From Luteibacter sp. OK325 (lineage in GTDB: Bacteria > Pseudomonadota > Gammaproteobacteria > Xanthomonadales > Rhodanobacteraceae), in the NCBI RefSeq assembly GCF_003050935.1, contig NZ_QAOX01000008.1:162970-226969 (forward strand): a DNA stretch of 64,000 nt, written 5' to 3'. Shown piece after piece: positions 25,250 through 33,321 of this stretch. The notes under the pieces were generated by a model. The model saw only the letters and a program-made list of their open reading frames with translations, was not told the origin of the DNA and did no database searches. Position 1 is the stretch's first letter; every line of letters begins with the position of its first letter. Made by a program: the position numbers and the translations under genes.

Positions 25250-25281
25250 GCGAAGAAGCGCAAGTTATTGCGCTTCTTCGC
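25250..25281. repeat. Perfect 14-bp stem hairpin
   Basis: GCGAAGAAGCGCAA-GTTA-TTGCGCTTCTTCGC, a perfect stem with a 4-nt loop. No U-tract follows on either strand, and it is unrelated to the REP-like units. It lies in the leader/promoter side of the His-rich gene. Confidence 0.8.
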
Positions 25282-25289
25282 AAGTGCCC

Positions 25290-25313
25290 TTCGCCGATGA
25301 ATCGGCTCCCACA
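25290..25313. repeat. REP-like half unit
   Basis: TTCGCCGATGAATCGGCTCC unit, inverted orientation, directly after the 14-bp hairpin. Confidence 0.85.
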
Positions 25314-25352
25314 AAAAGCGCGGAGCATGCCTGTCAAAGGGGCCGGTGAGGG

Positions 25353-26630
25353 TTATAGGCGGCCGTCGACGGTGTCTTGCGGGAGCACTGACTTTACGTC
25401 GTAGACCACCGCGCCTTTCTTGCCGAAGCCGCGAATCTTCTCCGCGCCGAAGGCACGGAATTCGTCGTGCGCGACGGCGATGATGACCGCGTCGTAGACA
25501 CCTTCTTCGATCGCGTCGATCGTGCGCACGCCGTACTCGCGCGAGCACTCTTCGTTGTCGACCCACGGGTCGTACACGTCGACATTCGCCATCGACTTCT
25601 TCAGGTCGCGGACGATATCGATCACGCGCGTGTTGCGCAGGTCCGGACAGTTCTCCTTGAAAGCGAAACCGAGGACCAGCACGCGCGCGTCGACGATATG
25701 CAGACGGCGTTCGCTCATCAGGCGAATGACACGATCCGCCACGTAGGTGCCCATGCGGCTGTTGATCCGGCGCGCGGCGAGGATCAGTTCCGGGTGATAG
25801 CCGGTGACTTCCGCCTTGTGGGTGAGGTAGTAAGGATCGACACCGATGCAGTGCCCACCGACCAGCCCGGGCCGGAACGGCAGGAAGTTCCACTTCGTGC
25901 CGGCCGCCTCGAGGACCTCACCGGTGTCGATGCCCAGACGGTTGAAGATCAGCGCGAGCTCGTTGACCAGGGCGATGTTGACGTCGCGCTGCACGTTCTC
26001 GATGACCTTGGCCGACTCGGCGATCCGAATGGACGAGGTCTTGTGGGTACCTGCGCGGATGATCGTGCGATAGAGCGCGTCCACGCGATCGGCCGCTTCC
26101 GGAGTGGAGCCCGACGTCAACTTGCGAATGTCCACGACGCGGCGCGCGTGGTCGCCCGGATTGATACGCTCAGGGCTGTAGCCGCAATGGAAATCCACGT
26201 TGAAGACCAGGCCCGAACCGGCTTCGAGGATCGGCACGCAGATTTCTTCGGTCGTTCCCGGATAGACGGTGGACTCGAAGATCACCAGGTCGCCGGGTCG
26301 GATCACCGTACCCAGCGTGCGGCAAGCCTTTTCCAGCGGCTCGAGGTCCGGGCGCTGGGCCTCGTCGATCGGGGTGGGTACGGTGACGATGTAGACGTTG
26401 CGATCGGCCAGGTCGGCGAGGTCGCCGCTATAGCGCAAGCGCGCGGCGGCCGAGAGGGCGTCGCCGGTGACTTCCATCGTATGGTCGTGGCCGGCGCGAA
26501 GCTGCTCGAGCCTTGCCGGATCGATATCGAAGCCAAGCGTATCGAAGTGCCGGCCGAATTCGACGGCGAGGGGCAGGCCGACGTAACCGAGACCGATGAT
26601 GCCGATCCGCGGATCAGGAGTAAGAGCCAT
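25353..26630 (-). CDS. Nucleotide-sugar 6-dehydrogenase, TviB/WbpA-like
   Basis: 425 aa UDP-glucose/GDP-mannose dehydrogenase family enzyme. NAD-binding GIIGLGYVGLPLA lies at the N-terminus, FESTVYPGTTEE and ESAKVIENVQRDVNIAL in the middle, and the catalytic cysteine in GGHCIGVDPYYL. The overall pattern is of the UDP-N-acetylglucosamine/galactosamine type (TviB/WbpA) more than UDP-glucose Ugd. It would make a UDP-uronic acid for a surface polysaccharide, yet no glycosyltransferase or export genes are adjacent. Confidence 0.9.
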   Translation of the reverse strand: MALTPDPRIGIIGLGYVGLPLAVEFGRHFDTLGFDIDPARLEQLRAGHDHTMEVTGDALSAAARLRYSGDLADLADRNVYIVTVPTPIDEAQRPDLEPLEKACRTLGTVIRPGDLVIFESTVYPGTTEEICVPILEAGSGLVFNVDFHCGYSPERINPGDHARRVVDIRKLTSGSTPEAADRVDALYRTIIRAGTHKTSSIRIAESAKVIENVQRDVNIALVNELALIFNRLGIDTGEVLEAAGTKWNFLPFRPGLVGGHCIGVDPYYLTHKAEVTGYHPELILAARRINSRMGTYVADRVIRLMSERRLHIVDARVLVLGFAFKENCPDLRNTRVIDIVRDLKKSMANVDVYDPWVDNEECSREYGVRTIDAIEEGVYDAVIIAVAHDEFRAFGAEKIRGFGKKGAVVYDVKSVLPQDTVDGRL

Positions 26631-26708
26631 AGGGCGCCCGGGCGTCCAAAAGAAACGAAGCGTACACGCCGGAGCGGCGGCTTAGTACCACCACCCCGGC
26701 ATGGGCCT

Positions 26709-27200
26709 TCAGGGACGGACCGCGGTGACCTCGATTTCGACCAGGAAGTTGGGGCTGGCAAGCCCCGCCACCTGCATCGCCGAGCGCGATGGGAGGTTCG
26801 GCTGGGCCGGCGTGCCGAAGAACTGCGTGTAACCGGCCATGAAGCCGGCGAAGTCCATCTTGCCGCCCTTGGCCGGGTCGCCGACCAGGAAGACCTGCAT
26901 CTTCACCACGTCACCCAGGGACAGGCCCATACCCTTGAGCTGCTTTTCGATGGAGGTCAGGACGCCGACCGTCTGCGTGCGGGTGTCGCCGTAAGCCTGC
27001 GGGGTGTCCTTGGCCGCGGCGGTGTCGGCCACGGGAGGCACGGCGCCACTGAGGAAGACCAGGGTCTTGCCCGCCGGCACCTCGACCGCCGCCGAGATGG
27101 GGAACGTGCTGTTCGGAATCTTGTGCCGAACGACATCGGCGGCGAAGCCGGGCGTCGCGGCCAGGAGTAACAGCGGCAGGAGGATGCCTCTCTTCAACAT
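26709..27200 (-). CDS. Exported RidA family protein (imine/enamine deaminase-like)
   Basis: 163 aa. A Sec signal peptide (MLKRGILLPLLLLAATPGFA) precedes a full RidA/YjgF fold ending SRSAMQVAGL and VEIEVTAV, including the arginine conserved in deaminating RidA proteins. RidA proteins hydrolyse reactive imines released by amine- or amino-acid-oxidising enzymes, normally in the cytoplasm; export is unusual. It directly follows the cytochrome c gene (1-bp gap) in the amine oxidase operon, so a periplasmic imine-hydrolysing role fits (inference). Confidence 0.85.
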   Translation of the reverse strand: MLKRGILLPLLLLAATPGFAADVVRHKIPNSTFPISAAVEVPAGKTLVFLSGAVPPVADTAAAKDTPQAYGDTRTQTVGVLTSIEKQLKGMGLSLGDVVKMQVFLVGDPAKGGKMDFAGFMAGYTQFFGTPAQPNLPSRSAMQVAGLASPNFLVEIEVTAVRP

Positions 27201-27201
27201 G

Positions 27202-27612
27202 TCACATGCCCTCCTCGGGCGGCTTGGCGGGATGGAACGGCTTGACGTCCTCGGGCTTCAACGTATCCGTATAGGCGTTACCGAAGTGCGTGCGGACGTA
27301 GTTCACCACATCGGCGATCTGTGCATCGGACAGTCCGTTGCCGAACGACGGCATGGCGCCGCGCCCGTTCACCACCATCACGACGGGGTACGCCGCGGAC
27401 GCGAGCTTGGGATTGTTCGCCAGGGCCGGGTAGTGCCCGGCACCCACCGCGCCCTTGCCGTCAGGCATGTGGCAGCCCTGGCAGACATGAGTGAACAGCT
27501 GCTCGCCCGTGGCATGCGGGATGTCTTTCTCGGCGATGAAGGCGGCATCGTTGCTCTGCGCGTGCAGGCTACCCGCCACGATCAACACGAACATCACGGC
27601 AAGTCGCTTCAT
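27202..27612 (-). CDS. Periplasmic class I c-type cytochrome
   Basis: 136 aa. Signal peptide MKRLAVMFVLIVAGSLHAQ, then a mono-haem motif CQGCH and the distal methionine in GAMPSFGNGLSDAQ. Size and motif order fit small soluble cytochromes c that accept electrons in the periplasm. Its ATG overlaps the amine oxidase stop (ATGA). The neighbours point to it being the electron acceptor of that flavoenzyme, as CycN is for nicotine oxidoreductase NicA2. Confidence 0.9.
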   Translation of the reverse strand: MKRLAVMFVLIVAGSLHAQSNDAAFIAEKDIPHATGEQLFTHVCQGCHMPDGKGAVGAGHYPALANNPKLASAAYPVVMVVNGRGAMPSFGNGLSDAQIADVVNYVRTHFGNAYTDTLKPEDVKPFHPAKPPEEGM

Positions 27613-29210
27613 GCACGACCTCCCGCGATGGCGCGCGCGTGCAAGGCATCGATCCCCGAAAGCGACGACAGGATCGCGCCTTCCTGCCAGGCGGGCAGGT
27701 AGGACGCGTGCTCACCCGCGAGCACGATGCGCCCATCCATCGAGCAGATGTCCGCATAGTGCTTCGCACGGCTGGCATCGTTCCAGCCGCCGAAGCAGCC
27801 CAGCGTAAAGGGCGAACGGTGCCACGCCACGGCGATGCCGTTCTCGAACGACTTCGTGTACTGCGGGTGGATCATGGCACCGTACTCCACGCCCTTGCGC
27901 ACGCGCTCGGCCGGTGCGAGCGAGGTGAACTCGAAGGCCTCCGTCGAAAAGGTGTACGAACCCAGCAACACGCCTTTCTTCGTGCCGAAGCCATGACTCG
28001 GATACGAGATCATGCCGATCGGCAGGTCGGTGCTGGTGATGCCGCCATAGATGGCGTCGTCCTCTTCCCAGAAACGGCGATCGAACTGCAGGCCGATCTT
28101 CGACGATGCCCAGTACGGTACCGCCGAGATCGCCTCGGTCTTCGCCGCCGAAACCTGGATGGGAATCTGGCTGAGAATGGACAATGGAATTGTACAGACG
28201 CACCAATCTGCCCTGGCCTGTCGCGACGGCCCAGTGGTCCTGGCGTCTTCATAAGTGACCGTGACGCCATGCTCGTCCTGGGCAATCGCCGTGACCTTCG
28301 CGTCGTAGGTCACGACGCTGCCGATGCGCTCGACGAACGCCCTTGAAATAGCGTCCATGCCGCCGATCGGCTGCATCAGCGTGGTCTGGTACTCGTGCTG
28401 CTCGTTGATGCCCAGCGCGGACCACAGTTTCGCCTGCAGTACGTCCGACAGGCCATTCGGCCTGGAGAACTCCGGTTTGCCGTCGGGGCCGCCACCGGCA
28501 TGTTTGGCAAAGCCGCGGCGCTCGCTGCTCGCGCGGCCCTCCGTGTAACGGAATCCCTTGTCGAGTCCGCCGAGCTCACGCAGCGCCTCGAGCAGGATTT
28601 CGCGGTCTTCCTTGCTCACCAGGTCGTCGAGCCGCCCCTTGTCGCTTGCCTTGGCCAGTAGCTCGGCGACACCGCCATTGAGATCGGCTTGCACTTCGCG
28701 CAGCCGCTGCGGCTTCCCACCGTACGCGCTGGCGCTGTGCAGGTAAGCGTTGTGATTGACTTGCACGAACGGCTCGAGAGGAATGCCGAACTGGCGGCAG
28801 TAATCGAGCACGCCGTGATGGTGGTAAGGAATGCGCCAGGGGCCGGGATTGAAGTAAAGCCCTTTGTCGAACTCGCACACCTGCTTGTGTCCGCCGAGCT
28901 CGGTATAGACATCGCCGCCGCGCAGGGTCCAGTTGCGCCCACCGGCGCGCGCGTTGTACTCGAGTACCTGCACCGTGTAGCCGGCCTTGCCCAGCTCATA
29001 GGCAGCCACCAGACCGGCCAGGCCGGCACCCAGAATGAGGACGGTACCCTTCCCGGTGCCCTGCAGGCCCGGCAGCCTTCGATAAGGCGATTCCGCGGCG
29101 AAACCCAGGTTATTCATGGCCTGGTACATCAGCGCGCCACCGCCGGCGACACCGATCATGCGTAGCAAATCGCGACGCGTCATGGACGCGGACTTACAGT
29201 CGTCTTCCAT
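27609..29210 (-). CDS. Tat-exported flavin monoamine oxidase family protein
   Basis: 533 aa. The twin-arginine signal MTRRDLLRMIGVAGGGALM (from about residue 10) is followed by the FAD-binding GAGLAGLVAAYELGKAGY, the ARAGGRNWTLRGG motif and a C-terminal AGEHASYLPAWQEGAI flavin contact. No covalent FAD-anchoring cysteine is seen in that loop. It should oxidise an amine or amino acid in the periplasm to an imine. First gene of an operon with cytochrome c and exported RidA. Start ATG 29210 has GGGGATGGGTGG upstream; ATG 29183 would start right at the twin-arginine region. Substrate unknown. Confidence 0.9.
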   Translation of the reverse strand: MEDDCKSASMTRRDLLRMIGVAGGGALMYQAMNNLGFAAESPYRRLPGLQGTGKGTVLILGAGLAGLVAAYELGKAGYTVQVLEYNARAGGRNWTLRGGDVYTELGGHKQVCEFDKGLYFNPGPWRIPYHHHGVLDYCRQFGIPLEPFVQVNHNAYLHSASAYGGKPQRLREVQADLNGGVAELLAKASDKGRLDDLVSKEDREILLEALRELGGLDKGFRYTEGRASSERRGFAKHAGGGPDGKPEFSRPNGLSDVLQAKLWSALGINEQHEYQTTLMQPIGGMDAISRAFVERIGSVVTYDAKVTAIAQDEHGVTVTYEDARTTGPSRQARADWCVCTIPLSILSQIPIQVSAAKTEAISAVPYWASSKIGLQFDRRFWEEDDAIYGGITSTDLPIGMISYPSHGFGTKKGVLLGSYTFSTEAFEFTSLAPAERVRKGVEYGAMIHPQYTKSFENGIAVAWHRSPFTLGCFGGWNDASRAKHYADICSMDGRIVLAGEHASYLPAWQEGAILSSLSGIDALHARAIAGGRA

Positions 29211-29337
29211 CCACCCATCCCCGATAGCGGCCCCGTTGAGCAAGATAACCACACGTTGCAGTGCACAACAACATGCCGTTCCACATGCACCAACGCGGTG
29301 CTATGACAGGCCCGCGCAAACACTCTAAGCTCGTCTT

Positions 29338-30351
29338 ATGAACCCTACCGAAGACCGCGCCGCCGCCCGCCTCGCCTGGGCACGCCATGCCACCGGCCAG
29401 CACGAACTCACCGTGGAAAGCGCCTCCGCCGACGCAAGTTTTCGCAGCTACTGGCGCGGCTACATCGACGGCCAGCCTGTGATCGTGATGGACTCTCCGC
29501 CTGAGAAGGAAGACCCCGCACCCTGGGTGGCCATCGGCAAGCGACTGGCGGATGCCGGGCTGCACGTGCCTACCGTGATGATCGCCGACCTCCAGCAAGG
29601 CTTCCTGCTCATCGAGGATCTCGGCACCCGCACCTACCTGCCGGAACTGGACGACAACACGGCCGATGCCTTGTACGGCGATGCACTCGACGCCCTGCTC
29701 CGCATGCAGATGCACGTGAGCACCGAAGGACTACCCATGTTCGATCACGCATGGCAGACCATGGAGATGGAAATCATGCCAACGTGGCTGCTCGAAAGGC
29801 ACCTCGGCGTGACACTGGAATGCGGCGAATGGGACATAGTGGAGAATGCGTTCACGACCATCATGCACACCATCGCCGAACAGCCACGCGCGTTCATGCA
29901 TCGCGACTTCCACAGCCGGAACCTGTTGGTAACCTCGGAGCGCTCGCCCGGTGTCATCGACTTCCAGGGTGCCATGTCGGGGCCGATCACCTACGATCTC
30001 GCCTCGTTGCTGCGCGACGCGTACATCGTGTGGGACAACGAACGCGTGGAAGGCTGGGTCGAGGCCTATCGCCTGCGCCTGCTCGACGCCCACCTGCTCG
30101 AGGAAAAAGTCGACACCGACCGCTTCCGTCGCTGGTTCGACCTCACCGGCCTGCAACGCCATATCAAGATCCTCGGCCTGTTCTGCCGCCTGTGCTATCG
30201 CGACGGCAAGCCCGGCTATCTCAACGACCTGCCCCGCGTACTGCGCTACGTGCTCGATACCGCACGTCGACACGCCGACGTCGCGCCACTGGCCGACCTG
30301 ATCGAAACCAGGATCGGCCAGCGTGACATCCGCGTGGTGGCGGACGCATGA
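29338..30351 (+). CDS. amgK: AmgK, N-acetylmuramate/N-acetylglucosamine anomeric kinase
   Basis: 337 aa aminoglycoside phosphotransferase-fold kinase. Brenner-type loop MHRDFHSRNLLV and metal motif VIDFQGAMSGP are present. In Pseudomonas and relatives AmgK phosphorylates recycled MurNAc at C1, bypassing de novo UDP-MurNAc synthesis. It is joined to murU by an ATGA overlap, the diagnostic pairing. Divergent from the amine oxidase operon. Confidence 0.93.
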   Translation: MNPTEDRAAARLAWARHATGQHELTVESASADASFRSYWRGYIDGQPVIVMDSPPEKEDPAPWVAIGKRLADAGLHVPTVMIADLQQGFLLIEDLGTRTYLPELDDNTADALYGDALDALLRMQMHVSTEGLPMFDHAWQTMEMEIMPTWLLERHLGVTLECGEWDIVENAFTTIMHTIAEQPRAFMHRDFHSRNLLVTSERSPGVIDFQGAMSGPITYDLASLLRDAYIVWDNERVEGWVEAYRLRLLDAHLLEEKVDTDRFRRWFDLTGLQRHIKILGLFCRLCYRDGKPGYLNDLPRVLRYVLDTARRHADVAPLADLIETRIGQRDIRVVADA

Positions 30352-31034
30352 GGCATGCGCTGATCCTCGCCGCCGGACTCGGCGAGCGCATGCGTCCGCT
30401 GACCACGCACACGCCCAAGCCACTGCTCGAGGTGAACGGCAAGCCGCTGATCGTGCACCACATCGAAAAGCTCGTCGCTGCCGACGTCCGTTACATCGTC
30501 ATCAACACCTCGCACCTCGCCGCGCAGTTTCCCGAAGCCCTCGGCGACGGATCGCACTGGGGCGTGCGCATCCGCTATTCCTACGAAGGTCCGACCCCGC
30601 TGGAAACCGGCGGCGGCATGCACAAGGCCCTGCCCCTGTTGGGGCCCGAGCCTTTCATCGTGGTGAGTGCGGACATATGGAGCGACATCGACTATGCCGC
30701 GCTACCCCGCGAACCCGAAGGCGTGGCGCACCTGGTGATGGTCGGCAATCCCGATTTCCACCCGAACGGCGATTTCGCGCTGAAGAATGGACGGCTATAT
30801 GAGGGAGACGGGCCGACCGGCGCGGAGCGCCTGACTTTCGGCAACGTTGGCGTTTACCGGCGCGAGATCGTCAGGGACGAAGTCGCGGGGCGCTTCAAGC
30901 TGCTGCCGATGTACCAGCGGGCCATCGAGGCGGGCCGGCTTTCCGGTGAAAAATACGCCGGTTTCTGGCGCAACGTCGGGACACCAGCACAGCTCGACGA
31001 GCTGCGAGAAAACCTGGACTCCCGACGCGCGTGA
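30348..31034 (+). CDS. murU: MurU, N-acetylmuramate alpha-1-phosphate uridylyltransferase
   Basis: 228 aa nucleotidyltransferase with LILAAGLGERMRPLT, PKPLLEVNGKPL and VVSADIWSDID. With AmgK it converts recycled MurNAc-1-P to UDP-MurNAc, the route that can make cells insensitive to fosfomycin. Start ATG overlaps the amgK stop. Confidence 0.94.
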   Translation: MRHALILAAGLGERMRPLTTHTPKPLLEVNGKPLIVHHIEKLVAADVRYIVINTSHLAAQFPEALGDGSHWGVRIRYSYEGPTPLETGGGMHKALPLLGPEPFIVVSADIWSDIDYAALPREPEGVAHLVMVGNPDFHPNGDFALKNGRLYEGDGPTGAERLTFGNVGVYRREIVRDEVAGRFKLLPMYQRAIEAGRLSGEKYAGFWRNVGTPAQLDELRENLDSRRA

Positions 31035-31060
31035 TCAGACGTATTTGATCAGGTAGGACG

Positions 31061-31288
31061 TTACTGGATCGTTTCGGTGCTAAGTGCACGCAGGCGCTCA
31101 TGACCCATGGCGAACGCTTCGTTGAATGCACTGGTGATATCGTCGAAATCATTGGTGCCGGTGTTGGTTTCGATCTCTTCGCCGACGTGATCCAGGATCC
31201 GGTAACTCGACCGGTAAACCTGCCCACCGCCGTCGTCGTGATACTTCACCGCCTTGGCCACCACTCTGAACTTACTGTGATTTTCCAT
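31061..31288 (-). CDS. Small hypothetical protein downstream of motB
   Basis: 75 aa, soluble, mixed alpha/beta by composition, with no recognised motif (FRVVAKAVKYHDDGGGQVYR start; TSAFNEAFAMGHERL helix). ATG with AAGGAA upstream. It lies 65 bp past motB on the same strand; a CCCCG/CGGGG dyad sits in the gap without a U-tract, so read-through is possible. Confidence 0.6.
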   Translation of the reverse strand: MENHSKFRVVAKAVKYHDDGGGQVYRSSYRILDHVGEEIETNTGTNDFDDITSAFNEAFAMGHERLRALSTETIQ

Positions 31289-31353
31289 TGCGCTTTTCCT
31301 TCCCCTGTACCCCGATACTGACCGGGGAAGGTGACGGTTGCAAGTGACCCGGA

Positions 31354-32379
31354 TCAGCTGCCAGGTGTGCCTTCCGCGGCCACCGGCGAGGCGCTGCCGA
31401 CCGCCGATGCCGGCGTACCGACCGGCGCGTCGGGCGCACCGCCATTCACGTGCTGCGCTTCGGCCGAGTGCAGCGTGGGCACGGCCGGGAGCGTCTTCGT
31501 CTCCGTCGCAACTTCCGTCGACATGGCCGCCCTTGCCGCCTCGTTCGTCATCACCACGATGCTGATGCGACGATTGATCGCGGAAGACGGATCAGCCTTG
31601 TCGAAGGGCACCGACGCTGCCAGGCCCACCACGCGGGCGACCTTGTCGGGCTGCATGCCGCCTTCGGTCAGCGTACGACGGGCCGCGTTTGCGCGATCGG
31701 CGGAAAGTTCCCAATTGCCATAGGCACTGTCAGCGCGGATATACGGTGCGTTATCCGTATGACCGGAGATGCTGATCTTGTTCGGCACCTGGTTCACGAA
31801 GCCCGCCAACTCATGCAGGATCTGTACGGTGTACGGCTTCAGCGCACCGCTGCCGAGGTCGAACATCGGGCGGTTCTGCTTGTCGACGATCTGGATGCGC
31901 AGGCCTTCGGAGGTGATGTCGATCAGCAACTGATCCTTGTATGGCGCCATCGCCTGGCTCTTGGCGATCGCCTCGGTCAGGTCCTTCATCAGCTGCTCGA
32001 GGCGGCGCTTTTCCTTTTCCTTGGCCAGCTTGTCGATATCCGACCCGCTGGGCTTGGCGAAGGCCTGGTTGTCACCCGGACCCTTGGGCAGGTCCATGGC
32101 GCCGCCGAGCTTGATCATGCTGGTGCTCGCTCCGCCCGGACCCATCTTGCCCGAGGGCGCCATGGTGGATTGCCCCTGGGTCATGCTCGGGTTCTTGAAG
32201 TATTCGGAGATCGCCGCACGCTGCTGCTTGGTGCCGGCACCGACCAGCCACATGACCAGGAAGAACGCCATCATCGCCGTGACGAAGTCGGCATACGCCA
32301 CCTTCCACACGCCGCCGTGATGAACGTGGCCACCCTTTTTTTTCCTGCGGATGACGATGACTTGCTTCAGGTCACTCAT
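31354..32379 (-). CDS. motB: Flagellar motor stator protein MotB
   Basis: 341 aa. Cytoplasmic basic N-terminus (IRRKKKGGHVHHGG), a single TM with the proton-path aspartate in YADFVTAMMAFFLVMWL, a plug/linker, and an OmpA-type peptidoglycan-binding domain (ISGHTDNAPY, ELSADRANAARR). The C-terminal tail (about 290-341) is Pro/Ala-rich and low complexity. Pairs with MotA, 6 bp upstream. Confidence 0.95.
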   Translation of the reverse strand: MSDLKQVIVIRRKKKGGHVHHGGVWKVAYADFVTAMMAFFLVMWLVGAGTKQQRAAISEYFKNPSMTQGQSTMAPSGKMGPGGASTSMIKLGGAMDLPKGPGDNQAFAKPSGSDIDKLAKEKEKRRLEQLMKDLTEAIAKSQAMAPYKDQLLIDITSEGLRIQIVDKQNRPMFDLGSGALKPYTVQILHELAGFVNQVPNKISISGHTDNAPYIRADSAYGNWELSADRANAARRTLTEGGMQPDKVARVVGLAASVPFDKADPSSAINRRISIVVMTNEAARAAMSTEVATETKTLPAVPTLHSAEAQHVNGGAPDAPVGTPASAVGSASPVAAEGTPGS

Positions 32380-32385
32380 CGGGAC

Positions 32386-33240
32386 TTACCGCGCGCCCTT
32401 CAGGTGCGCTTCGAGATCCTGGAAACTCGGCCGCGTGGTGGTCTGCAGCGATTTGCGAGCAAATTCGACCGAGACCATCGGGTTGTAACCGCGCAGGTTG
32501 GCCAGCAGACCGACCTTCACGCACTCGAACGCACGGCCGTCCGTACTCACACGCGCTTCCATCGCCGCGGACAGCGGACCGACAAAGCCGTACGAAAGAA
32601 GGATGCCGAGGAAGGTACCCACCAGCGCGCCAGCGATGTGCTCGCCGATCACCGCGGCGTCGCCATCGATGGACTTCATGGTGATGACGATGCCGAGCAC
32701 CGCGGCGACGATACCGAAGCCCGGCAGCGCATCGGCCATCTTCTGCACGGCCAGTGCCGGCGCCATCGCCTCGTGGTGATGCGTTTCCAGTTCCACGTCG
32801 AGCAGTTGCTCGAGCTCGTGGGGATCCATGCTGCCGCCGACGATGAGGCGCAGGCAGTCGGTGATGAAATCGATGAGGTGGTGCTCCGCGATCAGGCGCG
32901 GGTAGGCCGAGAACAGGCTGCTGTTGGCCGGGTCCTCGATGTGGGCCTCCATGCCCAGCTGACCCTCCTTACGCATCTTGGTGAAGATGTCGTACAGCAG
33001 GGACAGCAGGTCGATGTAGTCCTGCTTGCGGTAACGCGGGCCCTTGAACAGGCCGATGGCATCACGGCCGGCACTCTTGACGATGTCGATCGAATTGGCG
33101 CTGACGAACGCACCTAAGGCAGCGCCGAAGATGATCAGTAGCTCATACGGCTGCCAGAGGGCGCCGATCGAACCGTGTGAAAGTACATAGCCGCCAAGCA
33201 CCGAGACCAGGACGACGATAAAACCGATGATCACCAACAT
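32386..33240 (-). CDS. motA: Flagellar motor stator protein MotA
   Basis: 284 aa, four membrane helices and a large cytoplasmic loop; proton type. Signatures: LPGFGIVAAVLGIVITM, VGTFLGILLSYGFVGPL and PMVSVEFARK. The ATG has GGGAGGAAG upstream. It heads a motA-motB unit whose sigma-28 promoter lies 28 bp before the start codon. Confidence 0.95.
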   Translation of the reverse strand: MLVIIGFIVVLVSVLGGYVLSHGSIGALWQPYELLIIFGAALGAFVSANSIDIVKSAGRDAIGLFKGPRYRKQDYIDLLSLLYDIFTKMRKEGQLGMEAHIEDPANSSLFSAYPRLIAEHHLIDFITDCLRLIVGGSMDPHELEQLLDVELETHHHEAMAPALAVQKMADALPGFGIVAAVLGIVITMKSIDGDAAVIGEHIAGALVGTFLGILLSYGFVGPLSAAMEARVSTDGRAFECVKVGLLANLRGYNPMVSVEFARKSLQTTTRPSFQDLEAHLKGAR

Positions 33241-33267
33241 GACGTAGCTTCCTCCCAGTCGCTTTTC

Positions 33268-33294
33268 TTATCGGCCGGCATGGCCAGAAATTGA
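33268..33294 (-). promoter_or_regulatory. Sigma-28 (FliA) promoter of motAB
   Basis: On the minus strand TCAA-N15-GCCGATAA, a full match to the flagellar -10 and to the TCAA/TAAA -35 with correct 15-bp spacing. It ends 28 bp upstream of the motA start. Confidence 0.85.
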
Positions 33295-33321
33295 GGCACT
33301 TCGTCACGATTTCTGAACGAT

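Noticed and set aside
25250..25281. Calling the 14-bp hairpin a terminator
   Set aside because: No U-tract on either strand, so recorded as a repeat/hairpin only.
25467..27170. Long plus-strand frame across the UDP-sugar dehydrogenase and RidA genes
   Set aside because: Spans two real genes and their gap in antisense; no recognisable domain.
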